Below are positions 1-10,486 of a stretch of DNA of 64,000 nucleotides, piece after piece. Numbering within the stretch: the stretch's first letter is position 1; each line of letters starts with the position of its first letter. Origin of the DNA: Siderastrea radians (Eukaryota; Cnidaria; Anthozoa; Scleractinia; Rhizangiidae); contig OZ024897.1 of the NCBI GenBank assembly GCA_964017195.1, positions 7,887,951 to 7,951,950 of the forward strand, written 5' to 3'. Made by a program: the position numbers and the translations under genes. The notes beneath the pieces were generated by a model, which saw nothing but the letters and a program-made list of their open reading frames with translations, was not told where the DNA came from and ran no database searches.

Positions 1-1
1 C

Positions 2-3000
2 AACTTCATTCCAGGTCAAAACATCACGCAAGCTCTCCAAGAGGGGTTACGTCGAGCCGTGAATCAAGTGTTAACCACCACCACACCTGCCCTCCACGAT
101 CAAGATCGCCTCTACTTTACCATCGCCTCCAACAGACTCCATAATAATTTTCAGGGTTGGGGATTACGAGCAGGACAATGGCGTCAAGGCGGGGACCGTG
201 TCGAGGCTTTGTTCCACCGTTTAGCACAAGACTTGAATAGCAATGAACAATTTGAAATGGACGATTCCTTTCAAGTATCCATTACTCAAGTTCATCATGC
301 CCCTCAAGGAACCGGCAGACGACGCCAGACCAAACCAGGGCATCAACCTCTCCGAAATTTAATAGGCAAGAAACGTTCCATTGTCCAGATCCGCAATGAC
401 GACGATCTCTGTTGTGCCAGAGCCCTCGTCACCGCCAAAGCCAGAGTGGACCAACACCCAAAATGGGAATCAATTCGCAAAGGAGGGAAACTGCAAAAAG
501 AAATGGCTCTCTTGATTCATTACGAGGCCAACGTGCCCTTCGGCCCTTGTGGCTATGATGCCTTGACCCAATTCAGTACCGCTCCTTCCCTGGCCAGTTA
601 CCAGATCCTGTTGGTGGATGCCGACCGTTCTTTTCACATCACGACCTTTGGTCCCCTTCAAGACAAACAACTCATCCTGTTGCACGAGAAAGGCCATTAT
701 GATGTCATAACTCGTTTACCCGGATTTTTCGGGTCTGGTTATGTCTGTGCCCATTGTTGGAAACCCTATGAACATGAGGGACGACATCGATGCAACAACA
801 ACAAACGTCATTGCAGGGCCTGTTGCCAAAAAGAGTGTCCTGATTTCCTGGAAGCTTACCCTCGAGGCCAGAAAGCCACTCAACGTTGTCAACAATGTCA
901 TCGAGACTTTTTTGGAGACACCTGTTTCCAAATGCATCTCGTCAAGGACCACGCCGGCAAACCCGTGACCAACCTAAATTCCTCCATCTGCTTTCAGCGC
1001 CGCCGCTGTTCTTCCTGTGGCAAGCAGGAAGTAGGATTAGACCAGATTGAAAAACATCAATGTGGGTACATTGATTGCCCCTCCTGTCATGAGTACGTGG
1101 ACGGTGCAACTCATCGATGCTTCGTGCAAATAGCCACTCAAGACAAGAAGAAAAGAAAGAGGAAACGGTCTGGAGGGCCTCGCGCCAAACGTAGGGCGGG
1201 GGTGGATGCCACACCCGAGGAGGAGGAGGAAGAAGACGACCTGCCACCCCTTCATGTCTTCTTTGATATTGAAGCCATGCAGCCCCAGGAACAACACATC
1301 GCTAATCTCGTCGTGGCCGAAACCGAAGACGATGATCGTCCCGTTGAGTTCGTAGGCGAGCATTGCGTGCGTGATTTTCTCGAATGGTTGGATACCTTGA
1401 CCAACCATGACACAAGACAAGTCAATGTCCTCGCTCACAATTTCCAAGGGTACGATGGGTATTTTGTGGTGCATCAATACTATGGGGACAACCGGATCAT
1501 CGAGCAGCTCCGGAACGGGTGTAAACTCCTCCAAGTCCAACACGATCGCATCCGCTTCATCGATTCCATGAGTTTCTTCCAGATGCCTCTATCAGCGTTT
1601 CCCAAAACCTTTGGATTGACAGAACTCTGCAAAGGGTACTTCCCCCACAAGTTCAATCATCCAGACCATCAAAACTACGTAGGACCCGTCCCGGCCCTCG
1701 ATTACTACATGCCTGAAACCATGTCTCCCGAAGGCAAGCAAGCCTTGGAAACCTGGCATCAAGAGCAACGCGACAAAGTCTTTGACTTCCGCAAAGAACT
1801 GGTTGAGTACTGCAAATCGGATGTACGTCTCTTGAAAGAAGGATGCTTGACATTCAAACGGTTGTTTGAAACCCTAACGGGATTCAATCCCTTCCAACAC
1901 ATCACCATTGCATCTGCCTGTAACCGGGATTTACGCATGAATCGCATGATCCCCAACAGTATTGCCAGTGAACCCGTTCGTGGTTGGAAGAACAATATCA
2001 ACTACTCCAAGGTGGCCCTGGAATGGTTAACCTGGTGTACCCAAGAACAACAGACCATTCAACATGCCGGCAATGCCGGCGAGTATAAGATCCCTGGCAC
2101 TGACTTCCATGTCGACGGTTTCGATGCCAGTACCAACACCGTCTACGAATTTCACGGGTGTTTCTGGCACGGATGTCCTCGCTGTTTCCCCATTCGTCAC
2201 GAAAGTCATCTACGTCACTATGAACGAACCATGCAAGATGTCTACGAGACCACCCAGCAAAGAACCCAACAACTTAGAGAGCGAGGGTTCACAGTCGTGG
2301 AAATGTGGGAATGTGATTGGTCCCGTCTCAAAGACACCTCCTTGGACATCCGAACGTACCTGGGGACCCTTGACTTTACAGAACCTTTGAATCCACGCAA
2401 CGCTTTTTGCGGGGGTCGTACCAATGCTACCAAGTTGTACCATCATGTCACCCCCTCTCAGAAGATCCATTACATTGATGTGACCTCATTGTACCCATGG
2501 GTGAACAAGACGTGTGTCTACCCCAAAGGTCATCCAACCTTCATCTTCAATCCAGGCCACACCGACATCAAACAATACTTTGGTCTCATCCAATGCAAAG
2601 TCCTACCGCCACGTCACCTCTACCATCCTGTCCTCCCTTACCGTCATGACTCCAAACTCCTTTTTCCCCTCTGTGCCGCCTGTGTGGAACAAGAGATCCC
2701 CAAAAGACCATTAGAGAGATGCATAGAATGTGTGCACACCGACGAACAGCGGACCCTGTCCGGGACATGGTGCAGCCCGGAATTGTCTAAAGCGGTGGAC
2801 TTGGGGTACGACATCCAGTACATCTATGAGGTCTGGCATTTTGACGAGACGTGTGAAGGACTCTTCAAAGACTACGTCAACACCTGGTTAAAGATTAAAC
2901 AAGAAGCCAGCGGGTGGCCATCCTGCGTCGGTGACGACGAAACCAAACGCCAGCAGTATCTTCGAGAGTACTTCGAGCATGAAGGCATCCAGTTGGAGTA

Positions 3001-3766
3001 CGACAAAATCAAGAAGAATCCCGGGCTGCGTACCCTCGCTAAAATGATGCTCAACTCCATGTGGGGCAAGTTTGGACAACGTCTTAACAAAACCCAAGTC
3101 CAAACGTTTGATGATCCTCAAGCTTTCCACCGTTTCTTGGCTACGGATACCTTGGATGTACGTCACGTGTCCGTCATCAATGACGACATGGTCGAGGTGT
3201 ACTACCAACATAAAGAAGAGGACATCCCCGTGTCACCCAACCTCAACATCTTTGTGGCCTGCTTCACTACCTCTTGGGCCCGGCTCCGACTCTATTCCGC
3301 CTTGGAGAAGCTAGGGGAACGCGTCCTCTACTATGACGCAGACTCCGTCATCTACTACACGGACGAAGGACAACTCGACCCAGCCTTGGGAAACTACCTC
3401 GGGGACTTTACGAGTGAATTAGACCCTGACGATTTCATTGTGGAATTTGTGTCAGGCGGTCCCAAAAACTACGGATACCAAACCCACAATGGTCACGTCG
3501 AATGCAAAGTACGGGGTTTCCGCCTTAACAGTGAGGGAAAAACCCAACTCAACTACCACATCATGCGTCAGAATGTCCTGGACGAAATCCAGAAGCCACT
3601 CCTCAAACCCCGCCAGACCCAGGTCATCAAAACGTACCAGATCGTGCGCGATCCAGCACACTACCAACTCTACACCTTCCCCGATTACAAACGTTACCAA
3701 CTGGTGTACGACAAGAGAGTCGTAGATCCTGTGACGTTCAAGACGTTTCCTTATGGATACCAGTGA
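2..3766 (+). CDS. Protein-primed family B DNA polymerase, partial (N-terminus before window)
   Basis: Open from base 2 without a stop; comparison with the copy at 30279 shows that roughly the first 105 residues lie before the window. The first in-frame GTG at 59 is not a start. Visible parts in order: a Cys/His domain (CCARAL near 416, HYDVI near 697); zinc knuckles rich in CxxC (about 745-1130); a Lys/Arg tract and an acidic tract; 3'-5' exonuclease motifs DIEAM (1264), NFQGYDG (1439) and YCKSD (1808); an inserted nuclease-like segment with EFHGCFWHGCPRC (about 2147); palm motif A DVTSLYP (2476), motif B KMMLNSMWG (3042) and motif C near 3332. Motif C reads DAD where the second copy has DTD; both metal-binding aspartates remain. 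The enzyme would replicate the element using a terminal protein primer, as in other Polintons. Frame fully open to TGA at 3764-3766. Confidence 0.93.
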   Translation, partial: NFIPGQNITQALQEGLRRAVNQVLTTTTPALHDQDRLYFTIASNRLHNNFQGWGLRAGQWRQGGDRVEALFHRLAQDLNSNEQFEMDDSFQVSITQVHHAPQGTGRRRQTKPGHQPLRNLIGKKRSIVQIRNDDDLCCARALVTAKARVDQHPKWESIRKGGKLQKEMALLIHYEANVPFGPCGYDALTQFSTAPSLASYQILLVDADRSFHITTFGPLQDKQLILLHEKGHYDVITRLPGFFGSGYVCAHCWKPYEHEGRHRCNNNKRHCRACCQKECPDFLEAYPRGQKATQRCQQCHRDFFGDTCFQMHLVKDHAGKPVTNLNSSICFQRRRCSSCGKQEVGLDQIEKHQCGYIDCPSCHEYVDGATHRCFVQIATQDKKKRKRKRSGGPRAKRRAGVDATPEEEEEEDDLPPLHVFFDIEAMQPQEQHIANLVVAETEDDDRPVEFVGEHCVRDFLEWLDTLTNHDTRQVNVLAHNFQGYDGYFVVHQYYGDNRIIEQLRNGCKLLQVQHDRIRFIDSMSFFQMPLSAFPKTFGLTELCKGYFPHKFNHPDHQNYVGPVPALDYYMPETMSPEGKQALETWHQEQRDKVFDFRKELVEYCKSDVRLLKEGCLTFKRLFETLTGFNPFQHITIASACNRDLRMNRMIPNSIASEPVRGWKNNINYSKVALEWLTWCTQEQQTIQHAGNAGEYKIPGTDFHVDGFDASTNTVYEFHGCFWHGCPRCFPIRHESHLRHYERTMQDVYETTQQRTQQLRERGFTVVEMWECDWSRLKDTSLDIRTYLGTLDFTEPLNPRNAFCGGRTNATKLYHHVTPSQKIHYIDVTSLYPWVNKTCVYPKGHPTFIFNPGHTDIKQYFGLIQCKVLPPRHLYHPVLPYRHDSKLLFPLCAACVEQEIPKRPLERCIECVHTDEQRTLSGTWCSPELSKAVDLGYDIQYIYEVWHFDETCEGLFKDYVNTWLKIKQEASGWPSCVGDDETKRQQYLREYFEHEGIQLEYDKIKKNPGLRTLAKMMLNSMWGKFGQRLNKTQVQTFDDPQAFHRFLATDTLDVRHVSVINDDMVEVYYQHKEEDIPVSPNLNIFVACFTTSWARLRLYSALEKLGERVLYYDADSVIYYTDEGQLDPALGNYLGDFTSELDPDDFIVEFVSGGPKNYGYQTHNGHVECKVRGFRLNSEGKTQLNYHIMRQNVLDEIQKPLLKPRQTQVIKTYQIVRDPAHYQLYTFPDYKRYQLVYDKRVVDPVTFKTFPYGYQ

Positions 3767-3923
3767 GATGTCATCTGTGACTTGCTTGCTTGCTTGAAAT
3801 CTTGCTTGGTTTCTGACGATGAGCTTCTCTGCGAGCAACATGGATTTCAACCATTTCTTCCTCTGGCGGAAAGGAACTCTCATCATTTGCATGTGGAACT
3901 CTCATCATCTGCAAGCCATGGAT

Positions 3924-4228
3924 TATATGACTTACATTAAACTATTTTTTCCAACATACAAATGCCTTTTCTTTGACCTACTCCCGCTGCCAAAATTGGA
4001 CTTTGGACTTTGAGCCCGCGTTTCTCAGCGGTTTTTGCCCATCCTGAGCCCACGATCCATTTTTCATACTAGTCAGCGGTTTCCCATTCTAAAACACGTC
4101 ACTTCCGGTTTTGGGTCACTTCCGGTCATGTGACTTCCGGTGACGTCATTTCCTTTTACATCAAAACGAGGCCACGCCCTCAACATCAAAACGAGGCTCA
4201 GTTCCCCCAACGATCGCACATTACTACT
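3924..4228. repeat. Right terminal inverted repeat of element 1
   Basis: Aligns with the right terminal repeat of the complete element (35244-35573). Shared blocks are GGACTTTGGACTTT, CCCACGATCCATTTTTC, GTCAGCGGTTTCCC, ACTTCCGG repeats, a perfect TGACGTCA (4141-4148), ACATCAAAACGAGGC (present twice here) and the ACATTACTACT terminus. The matching left repeat is outside the window. Confidence 0.8.
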
Positions 4229-4248
4229 ATGATGATTAGTAGTAGTAT

Positions 4249-4288
<40 letters not shown>

Positions 4289-4435
4289 AGTAGTCGTCGT
4301 CGACATGTCATTCATTCATTCATTCATTCGTTCGTTCATTCATTCATTCATTCATTCATTCGTGCTTTTGTTCATTCATTCTTTCGTTCGTTCTTCCAGT
4401 CAGTGAGTCAGTCAGTTATTCATTCACCTCGTCGA
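4229..4435. repeat. Microsatellites (TAG)n and (ATTC)n
   Basis: Directly beyond the element end lies a TAG/GTA trinucleotide run (about 4236-4290), a short CGT run, then a TTCA/TTCG tetranucleotide run to about 4430. The terminal ACTACT of the element resembles this TAG-rich target. Confidence 0.9.
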
Positions 4436-5110
4436 TCTTTCACAATTTATGGAATCATTGGTAGGCGAGACGGAGACAAAGATAACTCGACTGAGACAAA
4501 TTATGGCAGCAGCCTGGAAAATAAAGCAGAACAAACATTTTGATCGAGATTGGGGTATTAATGGAAGTATCTGTTCGCGAAACAGAAAACTCCAAACCAC
4601 TATGATGATGGACAACCTCGACGTCTTAATGCATGTTCCTTAACAGTATCGCTGCAGTACTGTCTCTTGTCATCAACCGCTGCAGTGTATCCTTTGTCAA
4701 CGACTTAAAGGGACACTGTCACCAATTTTTAGGATAACTTTGAAAAGCTAAAAGACATATTCTAATCAGAGGAACCCAAACATACTGGTTGAGTCTCGTT
4801 TAAAAATCCTCTACCAGTTCTCTGAAACGATAGTTAAGTGTGTTTGGCTGCAGATTGCAAGAATGGAAATGGATTACAACTTGTTTCTTTTCAGTTCTCG
4901 GAAAATTCGCCAGAAACTGGCTATGGTTTGTTCTTCCTTTGAGAAAATCATTTGACTTCCTTCTTTTGACGTTCAGCACATTTTTTACCCCACAACGTAA
5001 AAATCCCCGTGATTGAGTTCCTTTAAAAAATCATATTCGTTATGGATAAAGCTTGAGACAGTTAATGTATTGATATAATATTAATTATTAAAGTAAGATC
5101 CAAGTCTGAC
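4436..5110. other. Host non-coding DNA, nothing recognised
   Basis: AT-rich sequence with no long open frame, no RNA gene and no repeat that I can recognise. Confidence 0.6.
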
Positions 5111-5262
5111 TTATTCAGGCGATATAGGACTTAGAACCTGACTGGTCCCCAGTCGTCTTCATGACGCGCGTGTCATGGGAGCGCGAGGTATGATGGGTGC
5201 CCCCCGCGTCATGAAGACGACTGGGGACGAGTCAGGTTCTAAGTCCTATATCGCATGAATAA
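5111..5262. repeat. Palindromic MITE-like element
   Basis: Two 58-bp arms (5111-5168 and 5205-5262), starting TTATTCA and containing GCGATATAGGACTTAGAACC, are near-perfect reverse complements around a 36-bp GC-rich loop. This is a foldback structure typical of very short non-autonomous DNA transposons. No clear target duplication was seen. Confidence 0.75.
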
Positions 5263-5475
5263 TTGCAGACAACTTTTTTAACCTTATTAACACTATATTA
5301 CTAATTTACTACAGCAGTGGAATTATTTTCGTAACTAACTCACAACTGATCAATTTTGATGCGCTTTGGGGGGCCACACCAATGTCAATTCAAAGACTGC
5401 TTTTCTCTAGTAGCCGCTAGCATATCAGACAAATTTATACTCGGCCTTTATGACGAGTTTGTGTTCAAAGTGTTA

Positions 5476-5638
5476 TACTATGATTTTCAGTTGAGTAAGG
5501 CACGAGAGAAGTTTGGTCACAAAGTTTTATAAGTGATCGATTCATGCAGTCTTCCTTGGAAACGGAGCAAATTGCCCTTGACAGAATTTGAACGTTAAAA
5601 CTTTGTCACCAAACTTCTCTCAACTGAAAATCGTAGTA
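5476..5638. repeat. Inverted repeat pair
   Basis: TACTATGATTTTCAGTTGAG plus GAGAGAAGTTTGGTCACAAAG (5476-5530) is mirrored by its reverse complement at 5596-5638, with an extra 8-10 bp in the left arm. Probably a degraded foldback element. Confidence 0.65.
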
Positions 5639-7416
5639 TGAATGTGTCCGTGTATGTTACGAACTTTTACACGCTATTAGATGTTGTTCATTGCCTGAGT
5701 GTTTGTTTGTTTGTTTTGCACCAAAAACCCCATTATGTCTGAAATGATGGACTTGAAAAAAAAAAACGCAAAATGGGAAACGTAAATGTAAATTCTTCTC
5801 CTTGAATGTTCTAGCTTCAGGGAAACGATAACCTACAAAGAGGAAAGTTCATCATGTTTCATATGACCATATGACTGAACAAATTATTTCACCAAGAAAC
5901 CTACAGCACAGATGAAGTTGAAAACATTTGGAGTACTCAGGAAAAAGGTAGGCTTTTTTTTCTCACGATAGCAATCATAGTTGTTGTGTAATGATTCTGG
6001 TTAGAGGTGACCTAGAATATAAGCCAAAAATCTGTTAATGTCGACATTGAAGGTCGTTTTACTCTTGTAGACGCTGTTGTGCAAGGCAAAAAAAAATCTT
6101 TTCGCAAATTTACACACAGCTGTACTCCAAACAATACTATCCAACAAAGCCTTTTCTTCAGTGAGCTCAAGACCTTAAGAAGGACCACGGCTAGAATCAA
6201 TCAAAACTCCAAGAATACTCTGTTATAAGAAAGTTTGCTGGTGATAAACTTAATGTATATACTACGAACAAAGTTCAGCAAGAAGAACTTTATTATTGTG
6301 TCGACGATCTCCAACGAACCTGTTAACCCTCCTCAGCTTCCTCCGTGTTCGTGAGTAATAAGTGTTTCGAAAGTGTTTGAGTTGGGAGACATGTAGGCTC
6401 GATTACCAGCCGCTGTTCGGGAAATGAGCCCGCGCTCCTCATCAAAGACCGGACTCGAGAGAGCGGCGGAAATCGAGCCTAGGAGACATGGTCGTCAATC
6501 AATCAATCAATAAACTTTATTTACCCTCGAATTTACAGTGTAGCACTCAAGTGCTAATATCTTCGAGCCAATTACATTAATAAATAATTACAATAAAAAG
6601 TTAATTCTATATAACAAATAAGATAACTAACTACCTAGACAACTAACTTGCAAATTATCATGATGTAGAAAGGTTTGCAGTTCCTGCCCTTTTAAGTAAA
6701 TTATTGTTCCCCGTAGATATCAGTCGTCGAAAAGAAGTGAAATCAGAAATAGTGCGGTAATGGTCAGGAAGAGTCGTGACATCAAAGCGATCGGTTTTGA
6801 AAGATAAGGGGCCGTTAGGAGAGGTTTCATAAGTGTTTGAGTAAATAGACCGCCGGTTGCTTATATTTTAAGAAAATGCAGCAATTGTAAAGAAAGGGCC
6901 GCTATATAAATATTACATTTATTACGAGGCCCGTTTGTCAGATACAACTGAAATTCTTTTTTGAACCTTGACCTTACGCAATATGTGCAATTTTCAACGC
7001 GAAAAGTTAAACTTAGGAGTTTTTTAATGAAGTCAAGTGGAGAAACGAATAACTCTTTCTTTACATACCAGTTATTTAAGCTTCTGTATACTTAAAAGCT
7101 TTCTTCTTCTAAATACCGGAACCAATGCTCCGATAAAACCGGTAAGGAATTTAACAGAGGATATTGCATGACTGACTTGCTGTTAAGTAAATGCTAAATG
7201 GGTTAGTTTTCAGAGACCTGGCTTTTTGTTTGAAGAAGACTACATGTGAAAATAAAACTTTATCGCACGGTTACAACAGCAAGGACAGTTACTAAGTAGC
7301 ATTTGCTGTTGCATTGCGTGAGTGTTAAACTTCCGGTGAATCTAGGGAAAACTTCTTATCAGAATAAAGGAGATAACGCTCAATCACTTTAATCGCCTTT
7401 GCTCTAGTCACGTCTT
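5639..7416. other. Host non-coding DNA, nothing recognised
   Basis: AT-rich, no credible coding frame. A short AATCAATCAATCAAT run near 6497 is followed by sequence resembling a retroelement 3' end (CAATAAACTTTATTTACC, near 6507), but no coding part is attached. Confidence 0.5.
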
Positions 7417-8580
7417 GTGTCTCGCTAAAATTGGTTAGTTCCAAAAAAGAGCGGTTCGTTTTCGCTCCCTAAAGGTCGCGCTAGTCGCGCACCTTACTAA
7501 AATCTCAGAGGTCAATCCTATGCTCTTTAACCTTCCACAAGACCTGGGTGTTTTTTGAAACGCGTGATCAATACAACACATCTATTTATGAAACAACTCT
7601 AGTTATACTTGTAATGTTGAATACTTTTTAATCTTCTGTAACCAAGCGTGAACATTTTTTCGGTTTGAGAGGATAAAGGGCTGTTAAAAGTAAAGAAAAT
7701 AAAAACTATTTATACAAAGAAATTACAGAGCTATTGTTTTTAAAGACAGATATCGGAAAATATTCGAAAATCTCACGCTATTAGAGAGGACCAGAAAAAG
7801 ACATCAGTCGTTTTCTCAAATGTGTTACTTAGTTAAATTACATAGTAAGCTTACAAAAGCTGTTCATTCACCTTTTCAGTGTTGTTGCTGCCACCATTTT
7901 GCATTGAGCAAGAACAAGGGGTATTTCATTGTATTGTGTCTCAGGTTGTAGGGTCACGGTCATGACTCAAGATAAGATCAGGCACAACAATTTGTGATGC
8001 AGTATGGCGCTAATTTGGCGACAACCGTTCTAGATAGATTTTGACCACTCAACCATTTCTCTACTGTAAACAGAGCCTACACAGTGTGCTTTGAAGTGTC
8101 CAAAATTCATGATGATCGATATGGTCCTTTTGGTAGTTTTAGGGTTAAATATAGCTATTCATACCCTTTTAATCTTTCCCAGGTTCACGGGCCTGTAGGT
8201 CACGACTCTTGTCTATATGAGCTCCAATGTAATATTGGACAAGACAATGCCTGTCTTAACATGCTTAATCTTGCTAGATATTGACCATGCTCTCGCGTGG
8301 CCAAGGATTGCGTGCTCAAGTCGCCCATAAAAAAGATTTTCATTCTTCACTTGGATCTCGCATAGGACGCACGGCTTGGTGAGTACTGGTGCATGCCTTT
8401 TTTGTGTTTCATATATAGGGAAAAAAGTTGATTTAAACTATTATAAGACAAGACCATTTTATTTGGCTTGATTTTCCCAGTTTTAACATTTCACAGCGTT
8501 GGAAATTAATTTTCGGTATCGAGGTCAGTTCTTTTTGTAGTCGAACATACATAACTTTCCCTTTGTCTTGGTGTACAATG
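7417..8580. repeat. Duplicated host repeat, copy 1
   Basis: Begins GTGTCTCGCTAAAATTGG and matches 10727-12220 in the same order. Shared blocks include AAGATAAGATCAG, GATATTGACCATGCTC and a nearly unchanged stretch from GATTGCGTGCTCAAGTCGCC (8307) to GAGTACTGGT. Copy 2 carries extra sequence, so one copy has an insertion or the other a deletion. Confidence 0.75.
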
Positions 8581-8980
8581 GTGTGCTTTAGTTTTCTCAA
8601 TGTTTAGTTTGTCTAACTATTTGTCTATTTGTTTATTTGTTTCTTTCATCGCTTTTCTACTATATTATTATTTAGAACTGTCGATGTCGTGTCGCCCATT
8701 TACTTATTATAGAAAATTAACGGTTCTGTTTATTAAGGTATTTGAAATTAACTCGACATAAATTAAAGCTAATTGAAGGGAACAGTAGTGTAAAACTGAA
8801 AGGAAATTAACGCAAAAGAGTAAAATATGTAAATGAAGGAAATCAACGAGCGTGCGGACTATATTTTATCGAGGAAAAGTATTTTGATGATTCCGAAGGT
8901 ACTTTGTTCGAAATACACTAAGCCATACGCTGAGAAAGACAATGCTGAGGGCAAGAAATAATTTTATTTATCGTAAATAA

Positions 8981-9616
8981 TAGCCGTGGTTACACGAGGC
9001 CACTTAACTTAGGTAAATGTGAGGTTTCCCGGGGGAAAGTGCTATTTTCGCGTGTAACCGATTTTATGGATAAAAATTAGCGGGAAAATTTACCCAGGTA
9101 AATTTTAGTCATGAAGTGTCTGGGAACAATAAAAAATGCCCCCAAAACCCTTGGTGGTTTGAAGGTTCGTTCAGTTTCCCCAGGTAAACCTACCGACAAG
9201 AAACCGAGTTTTGCATGCTACACATGCAGTGCGTGATCAGCTGCTTGACGATTGAGCAATGTTCGTGAGTGTTGAATTTTAAAGGAATGCTGAGGCTTAT
9301 TGCACGAATTATTTTATGTGTCACGGTATCGGAAATTCTTTACGTGTCTGCATGGAAATACAACAGACTAAGGATCTCGAATGTTATTTATTGGAGGAGT
9401 TTTCTCAGTCTCCTTGTTCGGTTCATAAAGGAAACCATATCTCAAACGTCAATGTTTTCTCCCGCATGAGATAGCCAGCCGGAAAAGTTACCCCCTTAAA
9501 TTCCCTGGGTACATGTAACCTTCATTTCCCAGGTAATTGAAAACCCCAGCTAATTTACCAAGGCAAAATTATACTGGAGAAATCATGTTTATCTAGGGTG
9601 GTGTAACCACGGCTAA
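8981..9616. repeat. Possible DNA-transposon-like element with short inverted ends
   Basis: TAGCCGTGGTTACAC near 8982 is mirrored by GTGTAACCACGGCTA near 9601-9615. The interior has repeated variants of CCCAGGTAAATT in both orientations. No open frame and no clear target duplication, so a non-autonomous element is only inferred. Confidence 0.5.
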
Positions 9617-10486
9617 CGTATTAAAAGATCGCTTCAAATCTTTTTCAATTAGCCCAAGATGCCCATAAGTAGCAATAGAAAGAATACAGAAACTGATTCT
9701 CTCCTGTTTCTAGCATTGAGAGTGTTTTGTTGCATTCCCACAATATCTTATAATTTGCGCCGGACTGATAATAACTTATGTGCGTAGCATCGAACAGGCT
9801 TATATGTGATCACCCACAGGTGACACGCGGACGACACGCCAAACGTGTCAAGAAGGCCCGGGGGGGCCACTCCCCAAAAATTTGGGTGGGGTGTGCTGCA
9901 CACTCCTTGAAACCCTTTCCCCACAATATGTGATTTTCCCAACCCTATTTCAGACCTGACCCAAAATTTGATACCCTATTTCAGAGGTGCCCAGGAACTG
10001 CTTCGGTTTGCGTAGACATTTAAGGTTTCAAATTTCCGATATTAATCAACACACTTCTCACCGCACATACCTTTCTTGCTTATATAAGGGAGTACCCCTG
10101 GGAAAGAAGGGCGATAGGCGCATAAGGAATCAGCAAAACAAAAGTTACCGTGTTCCGTGTTAGCCAGATGTTTTTATTTGCTTGAAACGGAAAACCTTTG
10201 TCTGTTATATGATTTTGACACAACACAAAAAGACTGTTTATTGACACGGTACACCACTTTGGCTTTCAGTGTGCAACATTACACATGCACGACATCACTG
10301 ATGCGATGCTCAAGTAAATATTGTTTGTAACCATCGCTTTATATGCGCAAAATGAGTGGCCTTTAGCAGGAGGGATATTAATTGTAGTCCTCAGTCTCTG
10401 TGGGCTCGGTACGAAGGTAGTTCAAATCAAACATCTTTCCGTTTTACCTTTTTCTGTCATGCATATTCCACTTTTTTGATAATAGA
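9617..10486. other. Host non-coding DNA, nothing firm
   Basis: No coding frame. A segment near 9860-10010 has paired phrases (CCCCAAAAATTTGGGTGGGG, then ACCCAAAATTTGATACCC) of the type seen in degraded MITEs, but I cannot define its ends. Confidence 0.4.

Larger units (their letters stand above)
1..4228 (+). mobile_element. Polinton/Maverick (adintovirus-like) element 1, right end only
   Basis: The window opens inside this element. It contains the DNA polymerase gene followed by about 460 bp of non-coding DNA ending in ACATTACTACT, the same terminal sequence as the complete element at 13241-35573. Orientation matches that element. The polymerase is clearly homologous but diverged along its whole length, so this is a separate insertion of the same family and not a recent copy. 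The six bases after the end (ATGATG, 4229-4234) would be the target duplication, but the left end is outside the window so this cannot be tested. Confidence 0.88.

Noticed and set aside
4130..4543. Ser-rich and Thr-rich frames
   Set aside because: Products of the TAG and ATTC microsatellites.
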